64,000 nucleotides of DNA from JAWVFM01 sp963823245 (GTDB lineage Bacteria; Actinomycetota; Thermoleophilia; Solirubrobacterales; 70-9): the NCBI GenBank assembly GCA_963823245.1, contig CAWGKQ010000010.1:248001-312000 (forward strand). The letters run 5' to 3'. The notes beneath the pieces were generated by a model. That model saw only the letters and a program-made list of their open reading frames with translations. It made no database searches and had not been told where the DNA came from. Within the stretch, counting starts at the first letter, position 1. Every line of letters starts with the position of its first letter. Below are positions 48,619 through 57,104 of the stretch, one piece after another. Position numbers and translations under genes: made by a program.

Positions 48619-49020
48619 ATGAGCGACACCATCACCGACACCGGCATTGTCCAGGTCGGAACCGTCATCGTCCCCGTGAGCGACCAGGACCGGGCGCTCG
48701 CCTTCTACACGGAGAAGCTCGGCTTCGAGCAGCGCTCCGACGTTCCGTTCGGCCCCAAGGGCGAGCGCTGGATCGAGGTCGCGCCACAGGGCGCCGCCAC
48801 GACGGTCGCGATCGTCCCGCCGCGCGAGGGCGACCCGACGGGCGTGGAGACCCGTGTGGCGCTCTCGAGCCGCGACGTCGACGCGACCCACGCCCAGTTG
48901 CGGGAGCGCGGGGTCGACGTCGACGAGGAGGTCTCCCGGATGGGCGAGCCCGTGCCGCCGATGTTCTGGCTGCGCGACCCCGATGGGAACTCGATCTTCG
49001 TCGTCGAGCGCGAGGGCTGA
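48619..49020 (+). CDS. VOC-family (glyoxalase-like) protein
   Basis: 133 residues from ATG 48619, with an excellent AGGAGG box at 48606-48611. VIVPVSDQDRALAFYTEKLGF and FWLRDPDGNSIFVVE are the VOC motifs; the middle has VRGVDVDEEV-like strands (RERGVDVDEEV). It is related to the preceding VOC gene, which suggests a local duplication that diverged. Confidence 0.87.
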   Translation: MSDTITDTGIVQVGTVIVPVSDQDRALAFYTEKLGFEQRSDVPFGPKGERWIEVAPQGAATTVAIVPPREGDPTGVETRVALSSRDVDATHAQLRERGVDVDEEVSRMGEPVPPMFWLRDPDGNSIFVVEREG

Positions 49021-49024
49021 TCGA

Positions 49025-49446
49025 GTGGACCGCCTGGACGTACTCGTCGGAGAATGGACGATGGAGGCCGCCCCCCGGGCGGTCCTCCATGGCCGGGGGA
49101 GGGCCGGCTGAGCTTCGAGTGGCTCGAGGGCCGGGCATTCCTGATCGAGCGCTGGCACGTCGACCTGCCGGAGGCGCCCGATGGAGTCGCGATCATCGGC
49201 GCCGGTGATGCAGAGGGCGAGCTCCGCCAGCACTACTTCGACTCGCGGGGCGTCCACCGCGTTTACGAGATGACCTTCGACGGCACGACCTGGCGGATGT
49301 GGCGCGAGGCGTCCGATCCCTTCCCGCAGCGGTTCAGCGCCACCATCGCCGACGACGGCCGGACGATCGCCGGTAGGTGGGAGAAGGCTGAGGACGGGGA
49401 GAGCTGGGCCGTCGACTTCGACCTCACCTACCGGAGGGTCGCGTAG
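49025..49446 (+). CDS. DUF1579-like small protein, frame interrupted
   Basis: About 140 residues from GTG 49025. The start RLDVLVGEWTMEA and the rest, after a frame change near 49080 (LSFEWLEGRAFLIERWHVD, YFDSRGVHRVYEMTFDG, ADDGRTIAGRWEKAEDGE), fit the lipocalin-like DUF1579 pattern. Four bases separate it from the preceding VOC gene, so cotranscription is likely. Function unknown. Confidence 0.7.
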
Positions 49447-49522
49447 AAGTCGAGGCCGCGTAAGTCCTCGGCGCCGAACGACGAGCGGGTTGCGGTCGAC
49501 CTCGGCCGCTCATAATCAACCG

Positions 49523-49762
49523 ATGTCCCAGGAGAACGTCGAGATCGTCCGCGTGAGCTTCGAGTACTTTCGGGGCGGGACTCGAGTAGCGCCCTTCAGG
49601 TCGATCGGTGCGCTCGACAGGCTGGGCCTGATCGTCCTCCCGATCGTCATCGGCGAGGGGATGCGTTTCGCGCCGCCGCTCAGCAGCGAGGCGGCCCCCG
49701 TTCTCGAGAGCCAGCGCGCTCTCCCCGAGGATGCGGTCGAGCTCGTCTACGACCTGACCTGA
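49523..49762 (+). pseudogene. Chimeric remnant: SnoaL-like start joined to RibD_C/DHFR-like end
   Basis: A 79-residue frame. The first 16 residues (SQENVEIVRVSFEYFRG) match the common start of SnoaL/NTF2-like proteins of this lineage. From about residue 25 onward (IGALDRLGLIVLPIVIGEG and SQRALPEDAVELVYDLT) the sequence is the C-terminal third of a RibD_C/dihydrofolate-reductase-like protein. The nucleotide-binding N-terminal part is absent. A deletion between two neighbouring genes is the simplest reading. Confidence 0.55.
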
Positions 49763-49806
49763 AGGAGCGGGCGCGCCGGCCATCGGCCGGCACGCCCTTG
49801 CGCTCG

Positions 49807-51267
49807 CTACGCCTCGGCGGGCGTGACGCGCGCGTTCGCCATCTCCACGTGCGCCCGGCTGTCGCGCGTGCGGATCAGGACCAGAGTCGCGACGAACCCC
49901 AGAGCGGCGATGACCGCCCCGCCGAGGAACGCGCTCTGGAACCCCTCGGTGAGGGCGTTCGGCAGCGATGAAGCACCGCTCGCCATCACTTCGTCGGTCC
50001 GCGTGGTCGCGATGGTCGAGAGCACGGCGAGCCCGAGAGCGCCGCCGATCTGCTGCGAGGTGTTGATCAGACCACTGGCCAGGCCCTGCTCTCGCTCCTC
50101 CACCCCGGACACCGCGGCGATCGTCGACGTCACGAACCCGAAGCCGAGGCCGGCGGCCGCGAGCAGCGACGGGCCGAGGATGTCGGTGAGGAAGCCGCCA
50201 CCCACCGAGATCTGGCTGAACCAGCCGAGGCCGACGGCGATGAACAGCATCCCCGCAGCCAGGATCGGCTTGAAGCCGAACCTCGTGACGAGCTGACCCC
50301 CGAGCCCAGCCGCGACGATGATCGTCACCGCGAGCGGCAGGTAGGAGAGTCCGGCATGGATCGCGCTGTAGCCCAGCACCTGCTGCATGTAGAGCGAGAT
50401 GAAGAAGAACATCGAGAAGAGGGAGGCGCCGAGCAGGATCCCGACGACGTTCGCACCCGTAAGCGTCCGCATCCGGAAGATCCGGAACGGGACCAGGGGC
50501 GCCTTCGAGCGCAGCTCGATGGCCACGAAGGCGCCGATCAGGACCACCGAGAGCGCCAGCAGGCCGACGATCTTGGTCGACCCCCAGCCCGCGCTCGACG
50601 CGTCGAGGAACGCGTAGGCGAGGACCGACAGGCCGGCGGTGATGCTCACGGCGCCGGCGGCGTCGAAGTGGCGCGTCGCAGACTCCGAGCGGCTCTCGGG
50701 AATCAGGCCGGGCGTCAGCGCGAGGGCGATCAGCGCCACGGGCACGTTCACCCACAGGACCCACTCCCATCCGAGTCCGTCTGTGAGAATTCCGCCGAGA
50801 AGGACTCCGGCGGCGCCGGCCGAGCCCGCGACCGCTCCCCAGGCGCCAAGCGCCTTATTCCGTTCGGCCCCGTCCTTGAAGAGGGTGGTGACGATCGAGA
50901 GCGCCGCGGGGGAGACGATCGCGGCGCCCAGGCCCTGCGCCGCGCGCGCGGCGATGAGCTGGCCTTGGTTGGCGGCGAATCCTGCGAGGAGGGAGGCGAC
51001 TGCGACGACCAGGAGCCCGGCCATGAAGACGCGCCGGCGGCCGAGGAGGTCCGCGGCGCGCCCGCCGAGCAAGAGAAAGCCCCCGAAGGCGATCACGTAT
51101 GCGTTTACGACCCACGGAAGGTTTGCCTCGGAGAAGTCCAGCCCGGTGCCGATGCTCGGCAGGGCGACGTTGACGATCGACGCGTCGAGCACGACGATGA
51201 ACTGTGCGACGCAGAGCAGGATCAACGCGGTCCAGCGCCGGTCGAGATATTCCTCGTAGGTCGTCAT
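49807..51267 (-). CDS. MFS efflux transporter, DHA2 (EmrB/QacA) family
   Basis: 486 residues, fourteen membrane helices. VAQFIVVLDASIVNVALPSI (motif D1 of DHA2 drug:H+ antiporters), GRAADLLGRRRVFMAGLL (motif A) and GLGAAIVSPAALSIV (motif C region). Probably exports a toxic small molecule. Divergent from a TetR gene, with two matching operators between them; AAAGGAG box upstream of the ATG. Confidence 0.93.
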   Translation of the reverse strand: MTTYEEYLDRRWTALILLCVAQFIVVLDASIVNVALPSIGTGLDFSEANLPWVVNAYVIAFGGFLLLGGRAADLLGRRRVFMAGLLVVAVASLLAGFAANQGQLIAARAAQGLGAAIVSPAALSIVTTLFKDGAERNKALGAWGAVAGSAGAAGVLLGGILTDGLGWEWVLWVNVPVALIALALTPGLIPESRSESATRHFDAAGAVSITAGLSVLAYAFLDASSAGWGSTKIVGLLALSVVLIGAFVAIELRSKAPLVPFRIFRMRTLTGANVVGILLGASLFSMFFFISLYMQQVLGYSAIHAGLSYLPLAVTIIVAAGLGGQLVTRFGFKPILAAGMLFIAVGLGWFSQISVGGGFLTDILGPSLLAAAGLGFGFVTSTIAAVSGVEEREQGLASGLINTSQQIGGALGLAVLSTIATTRTDEVMASGASSLPNALTEGFQSAFLGGAVIAALGFVATLVLIRTRDSRAHVEMANARVTPAEA

Positions 51268-51347
51268 CTAGCGGCTCCTTTCCGCGGTCTTTCCCGTTAG
51301 ACGAATGTGAGATTCGAAATTCGACATGTCCTTGCGATAAGCTGTAG

Positions 51348-51363
51348 CGGAACCTGAGTTCCG
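51348..51363. promoter_or_regulatory. TetR-type operator 1 (MFS/tetR intergenic)
   Basis: CGGAAC and GTTCCG arms separated by CTGA form a 16-bp inverted repeat. Its arm shares CGGAA with a second inverted repeat centred 34 bp away. It lies 81 bp upstream of the MFS start and 40 bp upstream of tetR. Confidence 0.7.
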
Positions 51364-51380
51364 GTTTCGGTTAGGACTAT

Positions 51381-51398
51381 ACGGAATTCTGATTCCGT
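51381..51398. promoter_or_regulatory. TetR-type operator 2 (overlapping tetR leader)
   Basis: ACGGAAT and ATTCCGT arms separated by TCTG form an 18-bp inverted repeat ending four bases before the tetR ATG. With operator 1 it gives the consensus CGGAA-y-N4-r-TTCCG. Binding here would block tetR translation initiation or transcription, so autorepression is expected. Confidence 0.7.
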
Positions 51399-51402
51399 TT
51401 GC

Positions 51403-52026
51403 ATGACGACCGTCACAGAGACACCCGCCCTACCCGCCGCGACGGAGCGAGCCCTGCGTTCCGACGCCTGCCGCAACCGGGCCGCTGTCATCGCAGCGGC
51501 CAAGAAGCTGTTTGCCGATCAGGGCCTCGACGCCCAGATGCCCGACGTGGCGAAGGCCGCGAAGGTGGGGGTGGGGACCGTCTACCGGCACTTCCCGACC
51601 AAGGACGACCTGGTCGCCGCCATGGCCGCGGACCGCTTCGAGCGCCTCGCCGAGCGGGCGCGGGAGGACCTCGAAGCCGACGACCCGTGGGAGGGCATCT
51701 CCGATTTCATCCGCTTCTCGGCGGAGATCCAGGCCGAGGACAGGGGCCTCTGCGAGGTCATGGGCTCCCGCCCCGAGGTGATGGACGCCGCCGCGCAGGC
51801 CGCGGGACTGGGCGAGCTCTGCGACCAGCTCGTGCAGCGGGCTCAGCGGTCAGGTGACCTTCGACGCGACCTCTCGTGGGAGGACATCCCGATGATCGCG
51901 TGCGGCCTCGGCCGGATCACCCAGGCGACCATGGGCCCCGCCGCCGGCCGCTGGCCGCGCTTCGTCGAGATCATCCTCGACGGGCTGCGGGCGCCGGGAC
52001 GCGAAACGCTGCCCACCGTCGGCTGA
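51403..52026 (+). CDS. TetR-family transcriptional regulator
   Basis: 207 residues. N-terminal helix-turn-helix (about residues 28-75): RAAVIAAAKKLFADQG, MPDVAKAAKVGVGTVYRHFPTKDDL. The C-terminal ligand domain has the SBDS/TetR_C-like segment GISDFIRFSAEIQAEDRGLCEV. It most likely represses the divergent MFS gene and itself through the two operators; inducer unknown. Confidence 0.93.
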   Translation: MTTVTETPALPAATERALRSDACRNRAAVIAAAKKLFADQGLDAQMPDVAKAAKVGVGTVYRHFPTKDDLVAAMAADRFERLAERAREDLEADDPWEGISDFIRFSAEIQAEDRGLCEVMGSRPEVMDAAAQAAGLGELCDQLVQRAQRSGDLRRDLSWEDIPMIACGLGRITQATMGPAAGRWPRFVEIILDGLRAPGRETLPTVG

Positions 52027-52133
52027 CTACTTCGTGCGCGGCGCGGCGGCAGCGTCACCACTACCTTCCGCGTCAGGGTCGCACGCCATTGCCCGACGAC
52101 CGTCTGACCCCGAAGCAGGGTGACATTCATCCA

Positions 52134-53644
52134 TCAGGCACCGCCGCGGCTTTTCGTCCCTTCGACCGACCCCCCGTAGGCCCCGATGTTGCGCCGGCTG
52201 CCGTTCGGCCGTGGCTCTCGGCCGACCGTCGACGCCGGGTCGGCCGCGTCGATGGCTTTGCTGCCGGGAGCGAGGTGGAAGTTGCTCGCTGCGCGATTGA
52301 CGAACCCGGGATCGCCGGCCAACATCCCGTTGCCCTTTGTGACGTTGACCGCGGCACCCCCGAGGAGGCTCCACTCGATCGTGCTCTGCGGCGGCTGGGG
52401 CAGTGGCGGGCTCGCGCAGTCGGTGCAGACGAAGATCTGAGACGAGCCGCCGTTGCGAGTGATGATGCTGTTGGTGACCGAGATGCTGGAGCCGCCCTCG
52501 GTGAAGATCGCGGCCCCGCGCGTGCCCGCCCTGCACTTGTGGTCGGTGATCGTGACGTTCTCCAGCCTCGCCGTCGAGCCGGTTGGGACGGTCCCGGTGC
52601 CGTCGACGTATAGGGCGGCACCGCCGGCGTCGCAGGCGTTGTCGTGGAACAGGTCGCCGGTGATGCTGGCCGACGCGTCCTCGTCGATGAAGAGTGCGCT
52701 GCCGACGGACGCGCTGTTGCCGACGAAGCGGTTGGCCTCGAACCTCGCCTTCGGCGTTGGGTTGCCGGGGCCGTAGAAGATGGCGCCGCCCCCCAGCCGT
52801 AACCGGCCTGGACGCCGATCTTGTTTCCGCGGATGAGGTTTTGCCGGATGACCATCGTCGGGGCGCTGAGGTAAAGACCGCCGCCATGGTCGCCGCCGCC
52901 CATGTTGTTTTCAACGAGGTTGTGCGCGATCACCGCTTTGACGCCGATCGCCATACCGGCGCCGCGGAGGGCGCGGTTGTTGCGGATGATGTTGCCGGTG
53001 ACGGCGACGGAGCTGCGCCTGCGGGAGCTGCCGACGGCGATGCCGCCGCCGAACGTTTCACAGCTGCAGGTGTTGAAGTTCCGCCCGTCGTCGTTGCCTT
53101 GGACGAGGTTGTTTCGGATGGTGACGGCGCCGGAGTTGACCACGTCAATCCCTGACCCGCTGGCTCCGTTGTATTGGTCCAGCGGCGCTCGGCCGCCCGT
53201 GATTGTGAAGCCGTCGATGGTGGAGTTGCCGGCATTCACGAGCCGTACGGTCGTGCCGCCCCCCTCCCCGTCGATCACCGTCGGGTGGGCAGTCGGATTG
53301 CGCCTCGCGAAACCGGCTACGAATCCACCGCGCAGGCTCAGCGACTTCCCCGTCACCCTGACCCGCTCGGGGTAGGTCCCGCCCTCGACCTGGATCGCGT
53401 CCCCGCTCTTCGCGGCGGCGACGGCCGCCGAGATGGTCGAGTACGCGGCGCCCGACGGCCCGACGCACAGGACCTTCCCCCCGCAATGCGCACCGGGGCT
53501 GGTGCCGCCGCCATTGGGGACGAAGGTCAAGGGGGGCGGCGGCAGAACGCGGCTTGCGGCGTCCGCTGGCGCGATCGGGACCATGAGGACGACGACGGCG
53601 ATCGCCGATGCAGTGGCCAGGCTAGGGCTCAGGCGCTTGGGCAT
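52134..53644 (-). CDS. Secreted right-handed parallel beta-helix protein, frame interrupted
   Basis: About 503 residues. Signal peptide with SAIAVVVLMVPIAPADAASR. Then a PbH1/DUF1565 region: TISAAVAAAKSGDAIQVEGGTYPE, STIDGFTITGG, repeated NxIxxN-type strands (IRNNLVQGN, GNIIRNNRA, RQNLIRGN), and, after a frame change near 52790, VGNSASVGSALFIDED and NVTITDHKC. It ends GPTGGSVEG-like with RRNIGAYGGS, the usual Omp/polymorphic-type closing motif. Probably an exported polysaccharide-binding or -cleaving surface protein. No catalytic residues could be assigned. Confidence 0.78.
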
Positions 53645-53772
53645 CCAATCCTCGGCGACCAGACTATCCAGGCCCGGCCAAGGTGACTCCCACCCTGTCG
53701 ATTTGAAGGGATCCCGTTCGTCGTCAGGGTGAAACGGCGGAAAGCGCAGCGATCGCTGGGAAGGGAAGAACG

Positions 53773-54543
53773 ATGCAGACCAAAGACAGGATCCAGAGAA
53801 TTGCCGTCACGGGAGCCACCGGCCGGGTCGGATCACCCCTCGTCGAGATCCTCGAGCAGCGCGGACACGACGTGGTCGAGATCGCGCGCTCGAAGGGGAT
53901 CGACGTGGTCAGTGGCGCCGGTCTCGACGAGGCGCTCGCTGGGGTCGAGACGATCATCGATACGGCGACCGGGCCCTCGCCCGACCGGGAAGCGGCAACG
54001 GAGTTCTTCACCGCTTCGGCGGAGAACCTCCAGCGAGCCGGCGCGGAGGCCGGGGCGAGGGGGATCGTCGTCGTCTCGATCATCGGCATCGACAAGTTCG
54101 AGAGCGGCTACAACGCGGCGAAGGTGGCGCAGGAACAGACCCTGCTCGAGGGCCCGCTCCCGGTCCGGATCGTTCGCGCCGCCCAGTTCCACGAGTTCGT
54201 CCCTGAGCTGGTCGGGTGGATGATCCAAGATGGCGTCGCCTACCTGCCCGAGTTCCGAACGCAGCTCGTGGCCGCGCGCATCGTCGCCGAAGCCCTCGCC
54301 GACGCGGCCGAGGAGCCGGAAATCGACCATGGCAGGATCACCGAGGTCGCAGGCCCGCAACCGGAGACTCTCGTCGATGCAGCCGCGATGCTCTTCGCCA
54401 GCCGAGGTGACTCGTTCGAGATCCGTGAGAGCCGCCAGCCCGGCGACCCGGACGCCACGGCCTACGCGGAGGGCGCCGCGCTACCTAACCCGGGCGCGAA
54501 GCTCGCCGGCCCCAGCTTCGAGGAATGGCTCGCGGCGGCCTAG
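53773..54543 (+). CDS. NmrA-like / atypical SDR NAD(P)-binding protein
   Basis: 256 residues. GATGRVGSPLVEIL is the TGxxGxxG cofactor motif; SIIGIDKFESGYNAAKVAQEQ contains a YxxxK; AAQFHEFVPELVGWMI follows. NmrA-like proteins act as redox sensors or as oxidoreductases on quinones and flavonoids; nothing here decides. GAAGGGAAGAACG box upstream of ATG is only moderate. Confidence 0.85.
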   Translation: MQTKDRIQRIAVTGATGRVGSPLVEILEQRGHDVVEIARSKGIDVVSGAGLDEALAGVETIIDTATGPSPDREAATEFFTASAENLQRAGAEAGARGIVVVSIIGIDKFESGYNAAKVAQEQTLLEGPLPVRIVRAAQFHEFVPELVGWMIQDGVAYLPEFRTQLVAARIVAEALADAAEEPEIDHGRITEVAGPQPETLVDAAAMLFASRGDSFEIRESRQPGDPDATAYAEGAALPNPGAKLAGPSFEEWLAAA

Positions 54544-54644
54544 CCGGCTAGACGGACGACGGAGAAGAAGCATCGACCTTGCGCGACGCCATTGCCGAGC
54601 TCCTCAGGGCGGCACGAGCCTCGCAGACGATTCGCCGCGATGAT

Positions 54645-54673
54645 GTTTGGTCTGGGTTGGAGACCAAACCCAG
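54645..54673. terminator. Overlapping alternative hairpins in convergent intergenic region
   Basis: Arms 54645-54653 and 54661-54669 (9 bp, 7-base loop) form one stem; arms 54652-54658 and 54667-54673 (7 bp) form a second that excludes the first. They sit in a 189-bp gene-free space between convergent genes. No T-tract. Could be a bidirectional terminator or a conformational switch. Confidence 0.45.
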
Positions 54674-54732
54674 CTTGGGCTCGCTGACGCGCTGACCACC
54701 TGGCCCTTGGCGTCCACGAGATCAGGGTGTGA

Positions 54733-55191
54733 CTAGCGACCCAGTGTGCGCAGGAACCGGCGAGCGCTGGCGGGCACCCTGTCGAGGAGCTCGCGGACAT
54801 CGGTGAGTCCGGTGCGCAGCTCCGCATCGCCGGATTCGATCGGCAGCATCGAATCTTGGAGCTCGGCGATCGTTCGCTGCGCATCGGTCGACGCGGTCAC
54901 CGCCCGCTCAACGAAGGCGCCCACGCCCTGCGAGCGCAGCCCCGGTGACGGCAGCTCGAACTCACGCCTGGGGAGCGCGCACCGCTCGGCGAACTGTGTG
55001 TGCGTGCGCTGGGCTCGCCCGAAGGCCTTTTGCACGGGCCGATAGAGCTCAGTCTCAAGGCGGTCTGCGGCATCGACGGCGAGCAGCTCAAAGGCCTCAC
55101 TCAGGCACGCGACTGCAAGCGCAAGCTGATCGACCGCCACCGCGAGCTCGTCGAGGATCTGTCCTCTGTCCTCGAGTGCGGTTCGCGCCAT
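54733..55191 (-). CDS. Hypothetical helical protein
   Basis: 152 residues. Mostly amphipathic helix: ILDELAVAVDQLALAVACLSEAFELL, then RLETELYRPVQKAFGRAQRTH and DAQRTIAELQDSMLPIE; C-terminal Arg-rich LLDRVPASARRFLRTLGR. No signal or membrane segment and no recognised family. Codon use and the heptad-like spacing support a genuine gene. Confidence 0.55.
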   Translation of the reverse strand: MARTALEDRGQILDELAVAVDQLALAVACLSEAFELLAVDAADRLETELYRPVQKAFGRAQRTHTQFAERCALPRREFELPSPGLRSQGVGAFVERAVTASTDAQRTIAELQDSMLPIESGDAELRTGLTDVRELLDRVPASARRFLRTLGR

Positions 55192-55314
55192 CTCCGCGAG
55201 GTTAGGGTGCCTGCGCCGGGATGCGCTTGCCGGGCATTACGAGGCGGCTCGGGACACGACGCTCGGCTCGGCCGCGATCCCATCGACCGCGAGCCCGTCC
55301 GCTGCGGGAGGTGG

Positions 55315-55728
55315 CTAGTCCGAGCCGCCGGAGTCCGGGGGCGGATTGGTCTGGTCGACCAAGTGCTTGGCGGCGAAAGGCTGCGCTCCCGGATCTGGCT
55401 TCGCGAGGCGGGCCTGGACCAAGACCTTGTCGTCGGTCACGATGTCGTTGGCGTCAACCGTGCCATCTGCGTTGGTGTCGGCCACCGTGAGCTTCGCGTT
55501 CGTGAGGTCGAACTGAACCGTCGTATCAACGAGACTCGCGTGCTTCACATGGCCATTGCCGTGGGTGACGTTGACCGCACCGCTGCCCGCGTAGGTTCCT
55601 TTGAAGACGTACATCACAGTGTGGCTGCCGTGGCCGTGCGTGCCGGGACCATGGCTAGCCACGGCGCTCGCCGGAATGGCGATCGCGGCTAGCAGGGCAA
55701 TCAGCGCCGAGCGCGACTTCAGGCTCAC
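55315..55728 (-). CDS. Secreted His-rich protein with EF-hand/dockerin-like calcium loop
   Basis: 137 residues. Signal peptide (SALIALLAAIAIPASAVA). The mature start HGPGTHGHGSH is His-rich. DTNADGTVDANDI matches a calcium-binding EF-hand or dockerin loop (DxNxDGxVxxxD). The C-terminus is Pro/Gly/Asp-rich. Function unknown; metal binding at the cell surface is plausible. Confidence 0.65.
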   Translation of the reverse strand: MSLKSRSALIALLAAIAIPASAVASHGPGTHGHGSHTVMYVFKGTYAGSGAVNVTHGNGHVKHASLVDTTVQFDLTNAKLTVADTNADGTVDANDIVTDDKVLVQARLAKPDPGAQPFAAKHLVDQTNPPPDSGGSD

Positions 55729-55827
55729 CCCATCGGCACAACCGGCTCGAGCTCAAGCGAGCGTCTAGACGGGATGGAGGTTCGTGCGAACGGGCCCAAG
55801 AGCTGCCGAATCGCCTACTGACAAGAA

Positions 55828-55847
55828 GGCCCTCGCGTCGGAGGGCC
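55828..55847 (-). terminator. Intrinsic terminator-like hairpin (minus orientation)
   Basis: Seven-base arms 55828-55834 and 55841-55847 with a GCGTCG loop. Read on the minus strand the stem is followed by TTCTTGT, a T-rich tail. It lies 100 bp upstream of the secreted His-rich gene, so it would end a minus-strand transcript starting beyond 55850; no gene for such a transcript was recognised. Confidence 0.5.
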
Positions 55848-56053
55848 CTCAGCGTCACCGTACCCCTCCCGCCTTTCGGGACGCCTCCTTCACGTGAAAT
55901 GCGGGCGTGACCCAGCTCGCACTCGCTGGCCACCCAAGCACGTAGTTCAGTGCAGGGCGAATCCGTGCACGCCCCCGATGCCGTCGGACTCTCGCCGGCA
56001 TACGGTCTGACTGTTCCGCGCCGAGTGCAATCGCCTCTCGGAAGGAGGCCGGC
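55848..56053. promoter_or_regulatory. Upstream region of the CoA-binding protein gene with TTCACGTGAA palindrome
   Basis: No convincing gene in this spacer (a minus-strand frame from 56112 to 55855 has no family features). A perfect 10-bp palindrome, TTCACGTGAA, occupies 55889-55898 and may be an operator. A GGAAGGAGG box (56039-56048) precedes the next start. Confidence 0.35.
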
Positions 56054-56530
56054 ATGCCGACGATCAAAGACGCCGCAGCGGAGTTCCTGGCGAGCAAGCG
56101 GGTGGCGGTCACGGGCGTCTCAAGACACCCGAAGAATCACGGAAGCAACGTCGTCTACCAGCGGCTTCGGGATCGAGGCTACGAGGTCTTCGCCGTCAAC
56201 CCGAACGCAGACGAGGTCGAAGGCGACCGGTGCTATCACGGCCTGCGCGCGATCCCCGGCGGCGTCGAGGCGGTGGTGATCGCAACTAGACCCGAGATCG
56301 CCGAGGAGACGATGCGCGAGTGCGCCGACCTCGGCATCAAGCACGTCTGGATGCACCGCGGCCCCGGCGCCGGGAGCGTCTCCAAGAGCGCGGCCGACTA
56401 CGGCCGCCAGCATGACATCGCGGTGATCGACGGCGGCTGTCCGTGCATGTTCGAGCCGACCGCAGATTTCGGACACAAGGCGATGCGCGTCGTTTTCACC
56501 CTCACCGGCAACGTCCCGAGGGAGGTTTGA
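56054..56530 (+). CDS. CoA-binding domain protein (YccU-like)
   Basis: 158 residues. Rossmann-like CoA-binding domain: KRVAVTGVSRHPKNHGSNVVY, GYEVFAVNPNADEVEG, VIATRPEIAEETMRECADLG and VIDGGCPCMFEPTADFGH. Typical of the single-domain succinyl-CoA-synthetase-like family. Ligand and role are not known. ATG with strong GGAGG box. Confidence 0.9.
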   Translation: MPTIKDAAAEFLASKRVAVTGVSRHPKNHGSNVVYQRLRDRGYEVFAVNPNADEVEGDRCYHGLRAIPGGVEAVVIATRPEIAEETMRECADLGIKHVWMHRGPGAGSVSKSAADYGRQHDIAVIDGGCPCMFEPTADFGHKAMRVVFTLTGNVPREV

Positions 56531-56548
56531 CGGAATGAGGCGTGAAGA

Positions 56549-56788
56549 ATGAAGAAGCCGTTGATCGTCGGTGGGGCCGTCGTCGGCGGCGCGCTCCTTG
56601 CTAAACGTCGCGCGTCGAGCCGTGGTGGACTCGACTTCGAGCGGCTGATCGAGCGGATGCCCGAGAACGCTCCGCCCAAGTGGATGTTCCGCAACATCAG
56701 CGCGATCCGGGAGAACACGGAGCGCATCCTGCAACTGCTCGAAGGCGAGCGTACGCCCGCCGAGGGCCGAGCGGTCGACTCGATCTGA
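56549..56788 (+). CDS. Small hypothetical protein with N-terminal hydrophobic patch
   Basis: 79 residues. A short Gly/Ala/Val-rich start (LIVGGAVVGGALLA) may be a membrane anchor; the rest is charged and helical (FERLIERMPENAPPKWMFRNI, RENTERILQLLEGE). No family recognised. It lies between two recognisable genes in the same direction, with 18 and 13 bp spacing, so it is probably translated. Confidence 0.6.
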   Translation: MKKPLIVGGAVVGGALLAKRRASSRGGLDFERLIERMPENAPPKWMFRNISAIRENTERILQLLEGERTPAEGRAVDSI

Positions 56789-56801
56789 AAGGAGGAGACC
56801 G

Positions 56802-57104
56802 ATGGAGAGCGGTGATGGCGGCACGACCGTGGCCGAGACGGAGGGGGATCTCCGAGAGCAGGCCATCGAACGGATCAAGCGGAAGCGCAAGTTCCGAAGG
56901 GATGTGATCCTCTATCTCCTCGTTAACGCGGGCCTCTGGGCGATTTGGGCCTTCAACGGCGCCGACACAGATGACCTCTGGCCGGCGTGGGTGAGCGGCA
57001 TCTGGGGCGTTCTGCTCCTGCTCGACGCCTTCAAGGCCTACGGGGAGGGCCCGATCTCCGATCAACAGATCGAGGACGAGATGCGTCGGCTCAAGGGTGG
57101 ATAG
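56802..57104 (+). CDS. 2TM-domain small membrane protein
   Basis: 100 residues. Two hydrophobic helices (VILYLLVNAGLWAIWAF and WVSGIWGVLLLLDAFKAYG) separated by a short charged loop, with basic KRIKRKRKFRRD before the first: the 2TM domain pattern (PF13239). AGGAGG box upstream. Function unknown. Confidence 0.8.
   Translation: MESGDGGTTVAETEGDLREQAIERIKRKRKFRRDVILYLLVNAGLWAIWAFNGADTDDLWPAWVSGIWGVLLLLDAFKAYGEGPISDQQIEDEMRRLKGG

Noticed and set aside
55930..55975. tRNA-like D-arm sequence on the plus strand (GTAGTTCAGT)
   Set aside because: No matching anticodon stem, T-arm or acceptor stem could be paired.
55855..56112. Minus-strand 85-residue frame
   Set aside because: No family features, overlaps the start and RBS of the CoA-binding protein gene, composition typical of an antisense frame.
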